Below, one piece after another: positions 17,950 through 27,597 of a stretch of DNA of 64,000 bases; positions within the stretch are counted from its first letter, which is position 1, and every line of letters starts with the position of its first letter. Below the pieces are notes generated by a model. It was given only the letters and a program-made list of their open reading frames with translations, did not search any database and was not told where the DNA came from. The DNA lies in assembly GCF_031598375.1 (NCBI RefSeq), contig NZ_CP123872.1, positions 2,042,501 to 2,106,500 of the forward strand. The letters are read 5' to 3'. A program made the translations under genes and the position numbers. This DNA comes from Temperatibacter marinus. Lineage in GTDB: Bacteria > Pseudomonadota > Alphaproteobacteria > Sphingomonadales > Kordiimonadaceae.

Positions 17950-18585
17950 TTAAAGGTTTGTCCCAAAGATTCGGTCGCCAGCATCCCCTAAGCCTGGGGT
18001 GATATAGCCAATATCTGTGAGACGGTCATCAACTGCTGCTGTTGTTATCTGTACGTCAGGATGTGCATCTGACAGGGCCTTGACACCTTCTGGTGCAGCG
18101 ACAAGGCAGATGAATTTTATCTTTTTAACGCCAATTTCCTTTAGTGCATTGACGGCATAAATTGCAGAGCCACCTGTCGCTAGCATAGGGTCGATGACCA
18201 CAGCGAGTCGTTGATCCATGCGCTCGGGCATTTTGAAACTATACTTATATGGCTGTAATGTTTCTTCATTCCGCGCCAGTCCAATCTGACCAATTTTGGC
18301 TGTTGGTACAATATCCAGCAGGGGAGCCAGTAACCCGTCACCAGCCCTTAAAATAGAGATAAGCGCTAGTTTCTTTCCTGCAATTTCTTTGCCTGTCATC
18401 GGCGCAACAGGGGTTTCAATTGCTTTATCAGTCAGAGGTAGATCTTTAAGAGATTCCATGCCTAGGAACCATCCAATCTCTCTTAAATACTCACGGAAAT
18501 TCTTAGTGCCGGTCTCAGTTTGGCGTAAGAGTGTAAGTTTATGCTGAACCATAGGGTGGTCGACGATTTGTACTTCTGCTGACAT
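17950..18585 (-). CDS. upp: uracil phosphoribosyltransferase
   Basis: A 211-residue enzyme making UMP from uracil and PRPP. The PRPP-binding motif is [13 protein letters not shown] at about 130-142, and the uracil-binding C-terminal segment is [16 protein letters not shown]. The N-terminus ([22 protein letters not shown]) is the canonical Upp start. It forms an operon with tdk. A divergent 150-bp AT-rich region separates it from cdd and presumably holds both promoters. Confidence 0.97.
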   Translation of the reverse strand: MSAEVQIVDHPMVQHKLTLLRQTETGTKNFREYLREIGWFLGMESLKDLPLTDKAIETPVAPMTGKEIAGKKLALISILRAGDGLLAPLLDIVPTAKIGQIGLARNEETLQPYKYSFKMPERMDQRLAVVIDPMLATGGSAIYAVNALKEIGVKKIKFICLVAAPEGVKALSDAHPDVQITTAAVDDRLTDIGYITPGLGDAGDRIFGTNL

Positions 18586-18735
18586 GGGCTTTCCTAAACT
18601 GTAAAAGAAGGTTAACCATATAAATCTAATTGGAAAGGTGCAATATAAAGATTAGTTCTGTTCATATAAATTTTAAGAGTATAGAGTTACACTCAATAAA
18701 AGGGTGTTCAATCACAGATCATCTAAGGGGAAAAA

Positions 18736-19176
18736 ATGACTTCAAATGATATTCAGCAGATGATTAAGCGCGCCATTCAAGCGAAAGATTCTGCTTATGC
18801 ACCATACTCTAATCATCCTGTCGGTGCCTGCATCATGACTGAAAACGGTCAAATCTTTGCAGGCGCAAATGTTGAAAATGCGGCTTATCCACTTAGCCGA
18901 TGCGCAGAGAGTACGGCAATTGGAAATATGGTCTTGGGCGGGAGCGATAAAGATGACGGGGCTCGGATAATAACGAAAATTGTCGTTGTTGGTCCTGGAT
19001 ATGAGGCCTGTACGCCGTGCGGTGGATGCCGTCAAAGTTTACGTGAATTTGCATCCTCTGAAGCCATTGTCTATGTTTGTGACAAAGACGGAAAGGTCAT
19101 GTTAGAGACAGACTTTTCAGCTTTACTGCCTCATTCTTTTGGCCCAGATAATGTCAAAGAAGTTAATCCTCAATAA
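18736..19176 (+). CDS. cdd: cytidine deaminase
   Basis: A 146-residue homotetrameric-type cytidine deaminase converting (deoxy)cytidine to (deoxy)uridine. The substrate motif GANVENAAYPLSRCAES carries the zinc Cys and catalytic Glu (CAE), and PCGGCRQSLREF supplies the other two zinc Cys. The start follows AAGGGGAAAAA. It is first of three plus-strand genes with 14-base and 3-base gaps to deoA and nupC. Confidence 0.96.
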   Translation: MTSNDIQQMIKRAIQAKDSAYAPYSNHPVGACIMTENGQIFAGANVENAAYPLSRCAESTAIGNMVLGGSDKDDGARIITKIVVVGPGYEACTPCGGCRQSLREFASSEAIVYVCDKDGKVMLETDFSALLPHSFGPDNVKEVNPQ

Positions 19177-19190
19177 GGAAAAATAGTCAA

Positions 19191-20534
19191 ATGCTAACAC
19201 AAACATTTTTGCCGCAAGATGTCATTCGCAAAAAGCGGGATCAATTCCCTTTAACTTCAGATGAAATCAGTTCTTTTGTAAGGGGAATCGCGGATCAATC
19301 TGTTTCAGATTCTCAGATTGCGGCTCTGGGCATGGCGGTCTTTTTTAATGGTATGAGTGCCGAGGAAGGGGCCAATCTTACATTGGCTATGCGCGATAGC
19401 GGGGATGTCATTAAATGGCAAGAGTACGGTTTCGATTCAGAGGCACCGATCGTCGACAAACATTCGACAGGGGGCGTTGGTGACAAGGTCAGCTTTATGC
19501 TTGCAGCCATCGTTGCTGCTTGTGGGGCTGTTGTGCCAATGATTGCAGGCCGTGGTCTTGGTCATACGGGCGGCACCATCGATAAGTTAGAAGCCATTCC
19601 AGGCTATGATACAATGTTGGATACACCAAAATTTGTTGATGTCGTACGTCGTCATGGCTGTTCAATCATTGGGCAGACTTCAAACTTAGCGCCTGCAGAT
19701 AAACGATTTTATGCGGTCAGGGACGTTACCTCTACAGTTGAGTCAATTCCTTTGATAACCGCATCTATTCTCTCTAAAAAACTAGCCGCTGGTCTTCATT
19801 CTTTGGTTATGGATGTCAAGTTTGGGAATGGCGCCTTTATGGAAACGGCTGAACAAGCTGAAGCATTGGGTCGGTCCATTGTACGGGTTGCCACCGCTGC
19901 GGGAGTTCCTACATCTGCACTGCTTACGGATATGAACCAGGTTTTAGGCACCTCAGCTGGGAATAGTGTCGAAATTTATGAAACCATCGAGTTTTTGAAA
20001 AACCCTCACCAAGCAGACACGCGCCTTAAAGCAATTGTGAATGACCTGGCAGCAGAAATGTTATGGCGAGCAGGCTTGGCTGAGACAGTAGAGCAAGGGG
20101 CAAAAAATGCGGATCGTGCTTTATCAGATGGTCGTGCGGCAGAGAAATTTGCAAAGATGGTTGAACTTCATGGTGGCCCTGCGGATCTTATGGAAAACCC
20201 AGAGAAATCCCTTAGTCTCGCTCCCTATAGGAAGCCTGTTTTCTTGCCGAGGTCTGGCTTTATCTCTTCTATGAAAACCCGCGATATTGGCCAGATTATT
20301 GTCTCTATGAAGGGGGGAAGGGCTCACCCTGATGAGGATATTGATCACTCTGTAGGATTTTCAGGCTTTCTTCAAAATGGTGATGCTGTTGATGCAGAAA
20401 CGCCCGTCTGTATGCTCTATGCCCGAGATGAAGATCAATGGACCATGGCGGCAGATACATTGATTAAAGCGATTACGGTTTCTGAAGAACAGCCGTCTCT
20501 TTCACCGATCACACAAAAAATTATTAGGGATTAA
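19191..20534 (+). CDS. deoA: thymidine phosphorylase
   Basis: A 447-residue pyrimidine-nucleoside phosphorylase that releases thymine or uracil and 2-deoxyribose-1-phosphate. The phosphate-binding signature is visible in DKHSTGGVGDKVS (about 84-96), followed by MIAGRGLGHTGGTIDKLE. The C-terminal alpha/beta domain contains FISSMKTRDIGQIIVSMKGGRA. Length matches E. coli DeoA (440). It lies between cdd and nupC in a salvage operon. The downstream aldolase deoC is encoded separately at 39525-40394. Confidence 0.95.
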   Translation: MLTQTFLPQDVIRKKRDQFPLTSDEISSFVRGIADQSVSDSQIAALGMAVFFNGMSAEEGANLTLAMRDSGDVIKWQEYGFDSEAPIVDKHSTGGVGDKVSFMLAAIVAACGAVVPMIAGRGLGHTGGTIDKLEAIPGYDTMLDTPKFVDVVRRHGCSIIGQTSNLAPADKRFYAVRDVTSTVESIPLITASILSKKLAAGLHSLVMDVKFGNGAFMETAEQAEALGRSIVRVATAAGVPTSALLTDMNQVLGTSAGNSVEIYETIEFLKNPHQADTRLKAIVNDLAAEMLWRAGLAETVEQGAKNADRALSDGRAAEKFAKMVELHGGPADLMENPEKSLSLAPYRKPVFLPRSGFISSMKTRDIGQIIVSMKGGRAHPDEDIDHSVGFSGFLQNGDAVDAETPVCMLYARDEDQWTMAADTLIKAITVSEEQPSLSPITQKIIRD

Positions 20535-20537
20535 GTA

Positions 20538-21770
20538 ATGATTAGTATTCTAGGAATTCTTCTGCTCTTAGGTGTTGCATGGTTTTTGTCTAAGGACAAA
20601 AAAGCAATTTCATATAGGACTGTGCTTTCTGCCTTTGCTTTGCAGCTGGGTATTGCAGCTTTCACACTATACAGCGAGAGCGGCCAAGTCATAATGGCGG
20701 CTATTTCAAGCTCTATCTATTCTGTGATTGAATATTCCCAAGCTGGAATAAATTTTATGTTTGGTACTCTTGGGGGCACAGAATTTGCTGGATTTATCTT
20801 TCTTTTTCATGTTCTGCCAATTTTAATTTTTATGTCCGCTTTAATGTCTGTCCTCTATTACTTGGGGATCATGCAGTGGATTGCTTTGGGGATCGGGACT
20901 GTTTTAAGGAAAGTGACAGGCGCCAGCTCTATGGAAAGTCTTGGGGCTGCGGCCAACATTTTCGTCAGCCAGACCGAAGCGCCTGTAGTTCTGCGTCCCT
21001 ATGTTAAAGGATTAAAAGATCATCAATTCTTCACACTTATGGTGGTTGGCATGGCATCCGTGGCAGGGTCAGTTCTTATGGGGTATGCAGCGATGGGTAT
21101 TGAACTTAAATATCTAGTGGCAGCCTCATTCATGGCCGCTCCAGGGGGTATTCTTATGGCTAAAATGCTCTATCCAGCTGATGAAGCAGTAGAAGAGCAT
21201 GATACCAAGGCCATTCTTGATGTTAAGATTGAAGACGAAGAAGGTAAAACGCCAACCAATGTCATCGAAGCCGCAGCAGACGGGGCTACCCTTGGGCTGA
21301 AGCTTGCAGCAAATATAGGGGCGATGCTGATAGCTTTCGTTGCCTTAATCGCTCTCGTGAATGGACTATTGTCAGGAATTGGTGGTTTGTTTGGCTATGA
21401 ACAATTAAGTCTGGAACTCATTCTCGGGGCTTTATTCTCCCCCTTGATGTATGTGCTCGGTGTGCCTTGGGAAGAGGCGATGATTGCCGGAAACCTTGTG
21501 GGTCAGAAAACAATATTGAATGAGTTTGTGGCCTTTAGCTCAATGTTGCCAGTTATGGATAGTCTGACACCGCATACGGCTGCAGTTGTCACTTTTGCTC
21601 TTTGTGGGTTCGCTAACTTATCGTCGTTGGCTATTCAACTTGGCGGGCTGGGAGCCCTTGATCCCTCACGTAAGCCCTTTATCGCAAAAAATGGCTTACG
21701 CGCTATGGCAGCAGGAACCCTTGCCAACTTTATGAGTGCAGCGCTGGCGTCTTTAATGCTCTCGCTGTAG
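20538..21770 (+). CDS. nupC: concentrative nucleoside transporter (NupC type)
   Basis: A 410-residue inner-membrane cation-coupled nucleoside symporter. There are many hydrophobic segments, with the family motifs GAAANIFVSQTEAPVVLRPY (about 135-154) and NEFVAFSSM (about 330), and the late segment TFALCGFANLSSLAIQLGGLG. It starts three bases after deoA, so it is the import step of the same operon. It ends two bases from the convergent small secreted-protein gene, with no visible terminator between. Confidence 0.95.
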   Translation: MISILGILLLLGVAWFLSKDKKAISYRTVLSAFALQLGIAAFTLYSESGQVIMAAISSSIYSVIEYSQAGINFMFGTLGGTEFAGFIFLFHVLPILIFMSALMSVLYYLGIMQWIALGIGTVLRKVTGASSMESLGAAANIFVSQTEAPVVLRPYVKGLKDHQFFTLMVVGMASVAGSVLMGYAAMGIELKYLVAASFMAAPGGILMAKMLYPADEAVEEHDTKAILDVKIEDEEGKTPTNVIEAAADGATLGLKLAANIGAMLIAFVALIALVNGLLSGIGGLFGYEQLSLELILGALFSPLMYVLGVPWEEAMIAGNLVGQKTILNEFVAFSSMLPVMDSLTPHTAAVVTFALCGFANLSSLAIQLGGLGALDPSRKPFIAKNGLRAMAAGTLANFMSAALASLMLSL

Positions 21771-21772
21771 TC

Positions 21773-22279
21773 TTATTTTAACTGCTTATAGAGGCGTGTG
21801 GACCACTTGGACCATGCGCCTTTTGATTTCATCCGACTTGAGACAACCATGTGCCCCTCTGCTGTAATGCTGGATTTTGCCTCAACATCGGTAATACCTC
21901 CTGTATTCCCTTTTACAGTCTCGTGAAAATGAATTTCTTCACCGACCTTTTGAGCAGATCCAACCGTATAAAATCCAGCAGTTGTGACATAGTTCATTAA
22001 AATAGTCTTGGTTGCCGGGTCATAAAAAATATGAGTTTCGCCTTCATAGACGCCATCATTAACTGAATGCGATGTGCGGATCGCTTTTTTATTTAAGATC
22101 CAGCGCCATTTTGAAATGTCTTGAAATCTTTCGGGGGTTGATTTTCCATTGTCATGGACCCAATTTTTGTCTGCATAGGAAGCAAAGATCGCAAGCGGAT
22201 TGTCTTCTGCTATAATGGCAGGGGCTAAACTTAAGACTAAGAGAAGGGATGAAATTATTGCAAATAGTGAATTTCTCAT
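21773..22279 (-). CDS. small secreted protein of unknown function
   Basis: A 168-residue protein with a clear signal peptide (MRNSLFAIISSLLLVLSLAPAIIA, cut near AEDN). The mature part is a likely all-beta domain (THIFYDPATKTILMNYVTTAGFYTVGSAQKVGEEIHF), reminiscent of lipocalin-like DUF1579 proteins that report on chemically modified ligands, but I do not recognise it firmly. No cysteines suggest a lipoprotein or disulfides. It is monocistronic and convergent with nupC. Confidence 0.6.
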   Translation of the reverse strand: MRNSLFAIISSLLLVLSLAPAIIAEDNPLAIFASYADKNWVHDNGKSTPERFQDISKWRWILNKKAIRTSHSVNDGVYEGETHIFYDPATKTILMNYVTTAGFYTVGSAQKVGEEIHFHETVKGNTGGITDVEAKSSITAEGHMVVSSRMKSKGAWSKWSTRLYKQLK

Positions 22280-22487
22280 GTGAATGTCCTAGTTGAAGTT
22301 AAATTTTGATACAATTTTATACTTTAATTGAATAGTTTGCACTAGAGTATGTAAAATTAAATTTACTTTAGAACTGTTGAAATTTATATAGCAGTTCGTT
22401 TGACCCGAGAGGTAATGGTCAACATTTTTTAGATTGGGATAGATTCATTAAAAGGAATTATTCGCTGAAGACATAAAAGGGAAAAAT

Positions 22488-23804
22488 ATGTCAGCTGAAT
22501 TTGAGCAGAAATTATTACAAACACTCGCAGATAGCGGGTCTTCTTCGATACTTACAATTATGTTGGAGCAACTTAATGCAGGGATAATTCTGATAGAATG
22601 GTCGAGCAAGACAATTCACTATACGAATAAATATATTAGAGAACATCCCCTTTGGGTTGGTTCGATTGCAACTGATCCTGTTGAAAAGAATTTATTAGAT
22701 ATTATTAATGATAAGACTTTAACGGGCTATCTAACAGTGGATCGCTTTGAAGTCTTTAACTGCATGGTCACCGTAGGTGAGGGGGTCTACGAAGTGGATG
22801 GAAACCCGATCTATAATGCCGATGGGTCTTTTGATTTTATTTATCTGACAACAATTGAGCGTACAAAACGGGCTCGCTTAGCCGAGCATATAAGTGTCGT
22901 CATGGATCAAATTCATTCTGAATCATCTGCAATTCGCAATGAAGCCGAGACAGTTTTAGATAGTACACAGCAAGTTATGATTATGGCAAATAGCCTTGCT
23001 GAGCAATCCAGTGATGTGACCGAGACTGTTCATAATGTTGCAGCAGCTACAACAGAATTGACTCAATCCATTGGGGAAGTATCACACCATTTCGATAAAG
23101 TCTCTTCTGTACTTAATGAAGCTGGTCAACGAGCCAATCAAGCCACAGACACGGTTGCTCTATTGGACAAGGCCTCTCATAATATTACGAATGTGGTCAA
23201 ACTGATTGATGATATTGCATCGAAGACTAACCTTCTAGCCCTGAATGCGACCATTGAGGCAGCGCGTGCTGGAGAGGCAGGCAGGGGCTTTGCTGTTGTT
23301 GCAGGTGAAGTGAAAAGCTTATCAGGGCAAACCAAAGACGCCACTCAAGGCATTGAGCAAAATATCGCTGAGATTAGAAACACGACAGATGATGTGGTGA
23401 AAACCATGGGGCTTTTAAAAGAAAGCATGGGAGAGATTAATCAGACCACAGATACGGTTAATCAAGTAGCCCTTCAGCAAAATCAGGCAACGCTTGATAT
23501 TTCTGATAAAATTAACAATGCGGCGCAAGTTACCGCAGATGTAACAGAGAATATGCAGCAAATTCGTGCAGGCGCTGATGTCAGCGGCAATTCAGCTCAA
23601 AATATGTTCAAATCTTTACGGGAACTTGTGACCCTTACTGGGGTGATGCGCGAGGATATTCTCTCGATTATATCTTCAAGTGAGGGCGAAGTGCCTGAGA
23701 GTTCTACAAAATCCAAGAAGAGCGCTTTGGACAGCCCTGTACAGGCAGCCCCTGTTCAAGCTTCCGCTTCTGAAGATTTTGATGATGACGTTGAGCTTTT
23801 CTAA
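22488..23804 (+). CDS. soluble PAS-domain methyl-accepting chemotaxis protein
   Basis: A 438-residue chemoreceptor without any membrane segment. Residues about 15-130 form a PAS-like sensor ([23 protein letters not shown], then [17 protein letters not shown], the closing PAS strand). Residues about 130-390 are the coiled-coil signalling domain, with the hairpin tip [20 protein letters not shown] and [16 protein letters not shown] at 243-280, which contact CheA and CheW. The acidic tail ends DDDVELF; it is not the NWETF CheR-docking pentapeptide. It probably senses a cytoplasmic cue such as redox state or a small ligand. No che genes are in the window; flagellin is 19 kb away. Confidence 0.9.
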   Translation: MSAEFEQKLLQTLADSGSSSILTIMLEQLNAGIILIEWSSKTIHYTNKYIREHPLWVGSIATDPVEKNLLDIINDKTLTGYLTVDRFEVFNCMVTVGEGVYEVDGNPIYNADGSFDFIYLTTIERTKRARLAEHISVVMDQIHSESSAIRNEAETVLDSTQQVMIMANSLAEQSSDVTETVHNVAAATTELTQSIGEVSHHFDKVSSVLNEAGQRANQATDTVALLDKASHNITNVVKLIDDIASKTNLLALNATIEAARAGEAGRGFAVVAGEVKSLSGQTKDATQGIEQNIAEIRNTTDDVVKTMGLLKESMGEINQTTDTVNQVALQQNQATLDISDKINNAAQVTADVTENMQQIRAGADVSGNSAQNMFKSLRELVTLTGVMREDILSIISSSEGEVPESSTKSKKSALDSPVQAAPVQASASEDFDDDVELF

Positions 23805-23969
23805 TTAAGTTTATAGGCACTTCTGCAGGGGGGTCCCTACGAGGATATCTCTGTCGTGATTGACGGAGTAACGCTATCTCGTCTTGGATAGGCCATAAAG
23901 TAACACAGTCTCTATGAAACAACTGATACTTATTGATAAGGGCTGATTTCATCTGCTCTAGACAAAAAT

Positions 23970-23994
23970 AAAGGGACAGCAAAGCCATCCCTTT
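23970..23994. terminator. hairpin between the chemoreceptor and peroxiredoxin genes
   Basis: AAAGGGA (23970-23976) and TCCCTTT (23988-23994) are perfect inverted arms with an 11-base loop. Short A/T stretches on both sides would let it act for both convergent genes. Stem length is modest. Confidence 0.5.
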
Positions 23995-24035
23995 AATTTC
24001 TTGAGCATTGCTATACCTTCTAGAGAGTGTCTCTC

Positions 24036-24641
24036 TTAAAGGTCGTCAGCATGTTTAGAAAGGTAATCTGCTACACCAGCAGCATCTGCTTTCATGCCAT
24101 CATCGCCTTTATTCCAACCAGCTGGGCATACTTCACCGTGTTCTTCGTGGAATTGAAGGGCTTCAACAAGGCGAACAAATTCATCAACATTACGACCAAG
24201 CGGCAGGAAGTTGACATATTGGTGCCAGACATTGCCATCTTTTCCGATAATGAAAGTACCACGAAGAGCAACACCGGCATCATCGATAAGAACATCATAA
24301 TCGCGTGCAATTGTCTTGTTCAAATCTGCCACCATTGGGAAATCTACAGGACCTAGGCCGCCCTCTGAAGTTGGTGTGTTGCGCCATGCAGCGTGACTGA
24401 ATTGACTGTCTACAGATACTGCAACAACTTTCACACCAAGCTCTTTGAACTTGTCCATACGGTTGTGGAAGGCAAGAATTTCTGATGGACATACAAAAGT
24501 AAAATCAAGTGGATAGAAGAATACGAGGCCGTAATCATCCCCAATATATTCTTTAAGATTGAAACTGTCGTTAATTGAACCATCTGCCATTACTGCTGTT
24601 GCTGTAAAGTCAGGAGCTGGTTTGCCTGCAAGTACTGCCAT
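24036..24641 (-). CDS. typical 2-Cys peroxiredoxin (AhpC/Prx1 family)
   Basis: A 201-residue thiol peroxidase reducing hydrogen peroxide and organic peroxides. The peroxidatic Cys is in DFTFVCPSE at about 51 and the resolving Cys in HGEVCPAGW at about 172, giving the decameric Prx1-type enzyme. ALRGTFIIGKDG is the conserved Arg-bearing loop. The GGLGPVDFP segment (GGLG) and the C-terminal helix ending YLSKHADDL suggest a sensitive-type peroxiredoxin. The start has an excellent AGGAGG. No AhpF or other reductase is adjacent. Confidence 0.93.
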   Translation of the reverse strand: MAVLAGKPAPDFTATAVMADGSINDSFNLKEYIGDDYGLVFFYPLDFTFVCPSEILAFHNRMDKFKELGVKVVAVSVDSQFSHAAWRNTPTSEGGLGPVDFPMVADLNKTIARDYDVLIDDAGVALRGTFIIGKDGNVWHQYVNFLPLGRNVDEFVRLVEALQFHEEHGEVCPAGWNKGDDGMKADAAGVADYLSKHADDL

Positions 24642-24823
24642 AAAAGCCTCCTACTAATTTAATTTAAAATTCCATGTCAATTTGAAACCATATGATTTCA
24701 TCTCGTTACCCTTGCAAGATAAGATCTCTGGTTAAAAAAGCAATGACAGAAATTCGATTTATTTAATCGACTAGATCGAATAAGGGGTGAAGTATTAATG
24801 AAGAAAATAGAACGGGACTGTAA

Positions 24824-26620
24824 TTACCGTAGCAAGTCTTTCAAGCTTTGGAAGCATGCTGCTGCGATGTTGCTATGTAAACGAATATGGCTTTTAACCG
24901 TAGCAAGGTCTGTCTGATCCTCATGGTCAAGTGCATGAATTGCCGATATGGCCTTCTCTAATTGTTCCAGGGCTAGAGATGCTGCTGAATAATCGAGTTG
25001 AGACTGTTGGGATAACGGGGATGCCATCGAGGCTGATACATTCTCTTCTTCTGTGATGGCGCTTTCTCGCGAGAGGGGAAGCTCCGCTTTGTCGTCGTCC
25101 TGATGTTGAGGGGACGGATCGCTATCTTCCACAGGTAACTCTATTGAGCTCATGTATTTTGAGACAGTTTGCTCAATGCTATCTTGCAGTCGTGCAATTT
25201 CTTTTTCAGCACCAGCTGATAGTAAGCGATTGAAATCAGATGTTTGTGATTCTGATAGGGATGAAAGGGATTTGCTATTTTCAAATGCCCTATCAATGTC
25301 ATCTTCTATGATGTTGACAGAGGCCGTCAACGGCGTGTTCTCTAGCCTATCTGGGATATGAATTTTGGTCTCGGGTAATTGCTCGGGCAGTTCAAAGTTA
25401 TCATCATCCGAGCATGGCAATACACCAGTTAATTTGCCCACATAGCCTTTGAAATTTCCTGTATCCATACTAAAGGAAGGCGTTGCTTCCATAGTCCAAT
25501 AGCGATGTCCTTTTGGGAAACTTTTCAGATATAAAGGCGCATCATGTATTGTGCCTCGTCTATTAATTGCTTTGACGATTGGATGATTAGGCTTTTCGTC
25601 AAGGCCGAGTAGGTCGATTAAAGAAGAACCTTCTTTAAATGGTAAGGCTTTGTGGATCTCGGGTGTTAAGCCAACAATATCTTCGATGACAAGGCGCTTA
25701 TTGCAGCCCCATTGCCATTGTACCATCCCATCAACAGGCTCCGGGCTTTCAGGGCGAGATAAAGAGGATGCTGCATCAGGAGTTTTCAAGTCAACAGGGT
25801 CATCAAGAAAGGCCTGAATGTCACTATCATCAAACAGAGGTGGGTTTTCTTCACTCAGAACAGGGGGTGTTTTCCATGCCCCATGGTTTTCTATGCTTGT
25901 TTTATCGCTGTTATGGACAGGAGAGGACGCTGGAATATCAGGTGTTTCAAAAACATCCATCCCAATAAAGTCTTTCTCTTCGCGTAAGGACTTTTGTTGT
26001 TCCGATAAATCTTTCAGGTCCATAGAAGCCGTTTGTGAAGGTCTTAGCGCTGTAACTGTGGCACTTTCTCTTTTTACAAAGAGATGATCATCCCAAAGTG
26101 CCTGAGTATCAAAATTAGGTTCTATGACTGGGGCCGCGCGCGCGAGTGAAATCCAAACGTTGGCAGATAAATCATTTCTGGTGGCTAGCAATTGATGATG
26201 AGATCTGCCCGTGTTTTCGATTATCTCAATCAACTGATCTTCTGTTAGTGTTGCCTTGCATAGTAGGCTGGAAACGATTGACGCTTTATCATTTATAAGA
26301 GCCATCACGATATCCATCGGAGGCTCAGTAACAGTTGCAAGAAGGTCTGCTGATGTTTGACGTGTCTCTTCTTCAGTATGAGGAATAAGTGCTTTGATAA
26401 CATCAATAAGTTGACTACGCGTTGGGTCAGACTTTGGCGCCTTCCCTGTAATAAACATATCGATTAAATTTCTAAAAAGGGTTGAACGGTCATTGACATC
26501 ATTGTCGCGTGCATAGCGAACCAGCTCATGAATTCGTGCATCTAGCTGTTTGCTTACAGTTCTAGACTCTTTAGAATCCATAGAGTCAGAGTCAGTAGTT
26601 AGTGGAGTGTTCCAGCCCAT
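24824..26620 (-). CDS. DUF2336-like plus PAS protein without kinase domain
   Basis: A 598-residue soluble protein. Residues about 25-170 look like the DUF2336 helical-repeat domain of alphaproteobacteria: RSTLFRNLIDMF, DPTRSQLIDVIKALIPHTEEETR, then EDQLIEIIENTGRSHHQLLATR. A low-complexity, acidic linker follows (about 180-300). Residues about 305-415 look like a PAS domain (MVQWQWGCNKRLVIEDIVGLT to FKGYVGKLTG). After another acidic linker the last 60 residues form helices (SAASLALEQLEKAISAIHAL). I see no H-box, ATPase, receiver or GGDEF motifs. Related full-length proteins are often sensor kinases, so this could be a kinase that lost its catalytic half or a scaffold. There is no sign of a nearby second fragment. 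Confidence 0.55.
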   Translation of the reverse strand: MGWNTPLTTDSDSMDSKESRTVSKQLDARIHELVRYARDNDVNDRSTLFRNLIDMFITGKAPKSDPTRSQLIDVIKALIPHTEEETRQTSADLLATVTEPPMDIVMALINDKASIVSSLLCKATLTEDQLIEIIENTGRSHHQLLATRNDLSANVWISLARAAPVIEPNFDTQALWDDHLFVKRESATVTALRPSQTASMDLKDLSEQQKSLREEKDFIGMDVFETPDIPASSPVHNSDKTSIENHGAWKTPPVLSEENPPLFDDSDIQAFLDDPVDLKTPDAASSLSRPESPEPVDGMVQWQWGCNKRLVIEDIVGLTPEIHKALPFKEGSSLIDLLGLDEKPNHPIVKAINRRGTIHDAPLYLKSFPKGHRYWTMEATPSFSMDTGNFKGYVGKLTGVLPCSDDDNFELPEQLPETKIHIPDRLENTPLTASVNIIEDDIDRAFENSKSLSSLSESQTSDFNRLLSAGAEKEIARLQDSIEQTVSKYMSSIELPVEDSDPSPQHQDDDKAELPLSRESAITEEENVSASMASPLSQQSQLDYSAASLALEQLEKAISAIHALDHEDQTDLATVKSHIRLHSNIAAACFQSLKDLLR

Positions 26621-26976
26621 TTTACCCTAATCCCATTTAACCCATTGTCATCAGCGACTCGCCAGACTGCCCAGTACTTCGACGATTTGATGACTGAATA
26701 TTTTATGCCTGAGATAGGGGGTGTTAATCAAGGAAAATTTTCAATTTTAAGTAATTTAGGGCCATATACATGGATAATCGGGTGACCATTTCAGGGTAAA
26801 CTAAAAGTATACGTCAAAAGCGGCTACAAAACAGAAGGAATGAGAGCTGATGCTCTTCTTGCAATTTTTTTCGTAAGATTGAGAAACATTATGCTTTAAA
26901 AGTGGAATTTTATTTCTAGACTGCGATAATGTACGTATGATTAATGCTTAATATTGAAATTTTCATAAAGTTTTGA
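26621..26976. other. gene-free AT-rich spacer
   Basis: About 355 bases upstream of the DUF2336-like gene (minus) and the Lrp gene (plus). I see no open frame with a ribosome site, no RNA gene and no strong hairpin. It presumably holds the divergent promoter of the minus-strand gene. Confidence 0.5.
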
Positions 26977-27004
26977 TTGACTTTTGCCGATTACGGCATA
27001 GTGT
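26977..27004 (+). promoter_or_regulatory. likely promoter and operator of the Lrp/AsnC gene
   Basis: TTGACT (26977-26982), a 16-base spacer and TAGTGT (26999-27004) form a housekeeping-type promoter. The spacer contains the palindrome TGCCG-ATTA-CGGCA (26985-26998), a plausible binding site for autoregulation by the regulator encoded 37 bases downstream. The -10 match is weak. Confidence 0.45.
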
Positions 27005-27040
27005 CGCGTAGAAATTTAATATGATTCTTGGAGGTTGTTT

Positions 27041-27523
27041 ATGGGACGCGTGAAATTGGATGCGGTTGATAGGAAAATTCTCTCTTGTCTGCAAGATAAT
27101 GGTCGGATGACCAATGTTGAACTTGCTGATAATGTTGGAATTACTGCGCCGCCATGTTTGCGTCGCGTGAGAGCCTTAGAGGAAGAGGGCTTTATTAAAG
27201 GGTATCATGCTGATTTAGACCCGGATACTCTTGGATTTGGTCTTACGGTCTTTGCAATGGTTGGGCTTCATTCTCAAGCAGAAAGTGATTTGCAGAATTT
27301 CGAGGTTATGGTCGAGAAATGGCCGATGGTTCGTGAATGCTATATGTTGAACGGTGAGATTGATTTTATCCTGAAGATTGTCGCGCGAGATTTATCTGAG
27401 TTTCAAAAGTTCCTGACATCAGAGTTAACACCTGCTGAAAATGTTGCGAGCGTTAAAACATCCTTGACCATTCGCAATAGCAAGAACAAGCCTGGTGTGC
27501 CGATCGATACAACGGTCAGATAA
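27041..27523 (+). CDS. Lrp/AsnC-family transcriptional regulator
   Basis: A 160-residue regulator starting at the ATG at 27041, six bases after TTGGAGG. The N-terminal helix-turn-helix is LDAVDRKILSCLQDNGRMTNVELADNVGI to PPCLRRVRALEEEGFIKGY (about 5-52). The C-terminal RAM/AsnC domain (about 68-150) contains MLNGEIDFILKIVARDLSEFQKFL. Such proteins respond to amino acids and form octamers or dimers. Targets are unknown; the neighbouring genes are not amino-acid genes. Confidence 0.93.
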   Translation: MGRVKLDAVDRKILSCLQDNGRMTNVELADNVGITAPPCLRRVRALEEEGFIKGYHADLDPDTLGFGLTVFAMVGLHSQAESDLQNFEVMVEKWPMVRECYMLNGEIDFILKIVARDLSEFQKFLTSELTPAENVASVKTSLTIRNSKNKPGVPIDTTVR

Positions 27524-27546
27524 AGTATGTTTTCTTTCTGAATAAG

Positions 27547-27580
27547 AAAAAGGCCGGATTGAGTTCCGGCCTTTTTTATT
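27547..27580. terminator. bidirectional terminator between the Lrp gene and greA
   Basis: AAAAAGGCCGGA and TCCGGCCTTTTTT flank a short loop (TTGAGT), with A-run before and T-run after, so it can serve both convergent genes. Confidence 0.88.
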
Positions 27581-27597
27581 CTTCAGTATCTATAGTT

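Noticed and set aside
24642-24720. TTGACA with an AT-rich stretch as the peroxiredoxin promoter
   Set aside because: The only -10 at normal spacing would place the transcription start inside the ribosome-binding site.
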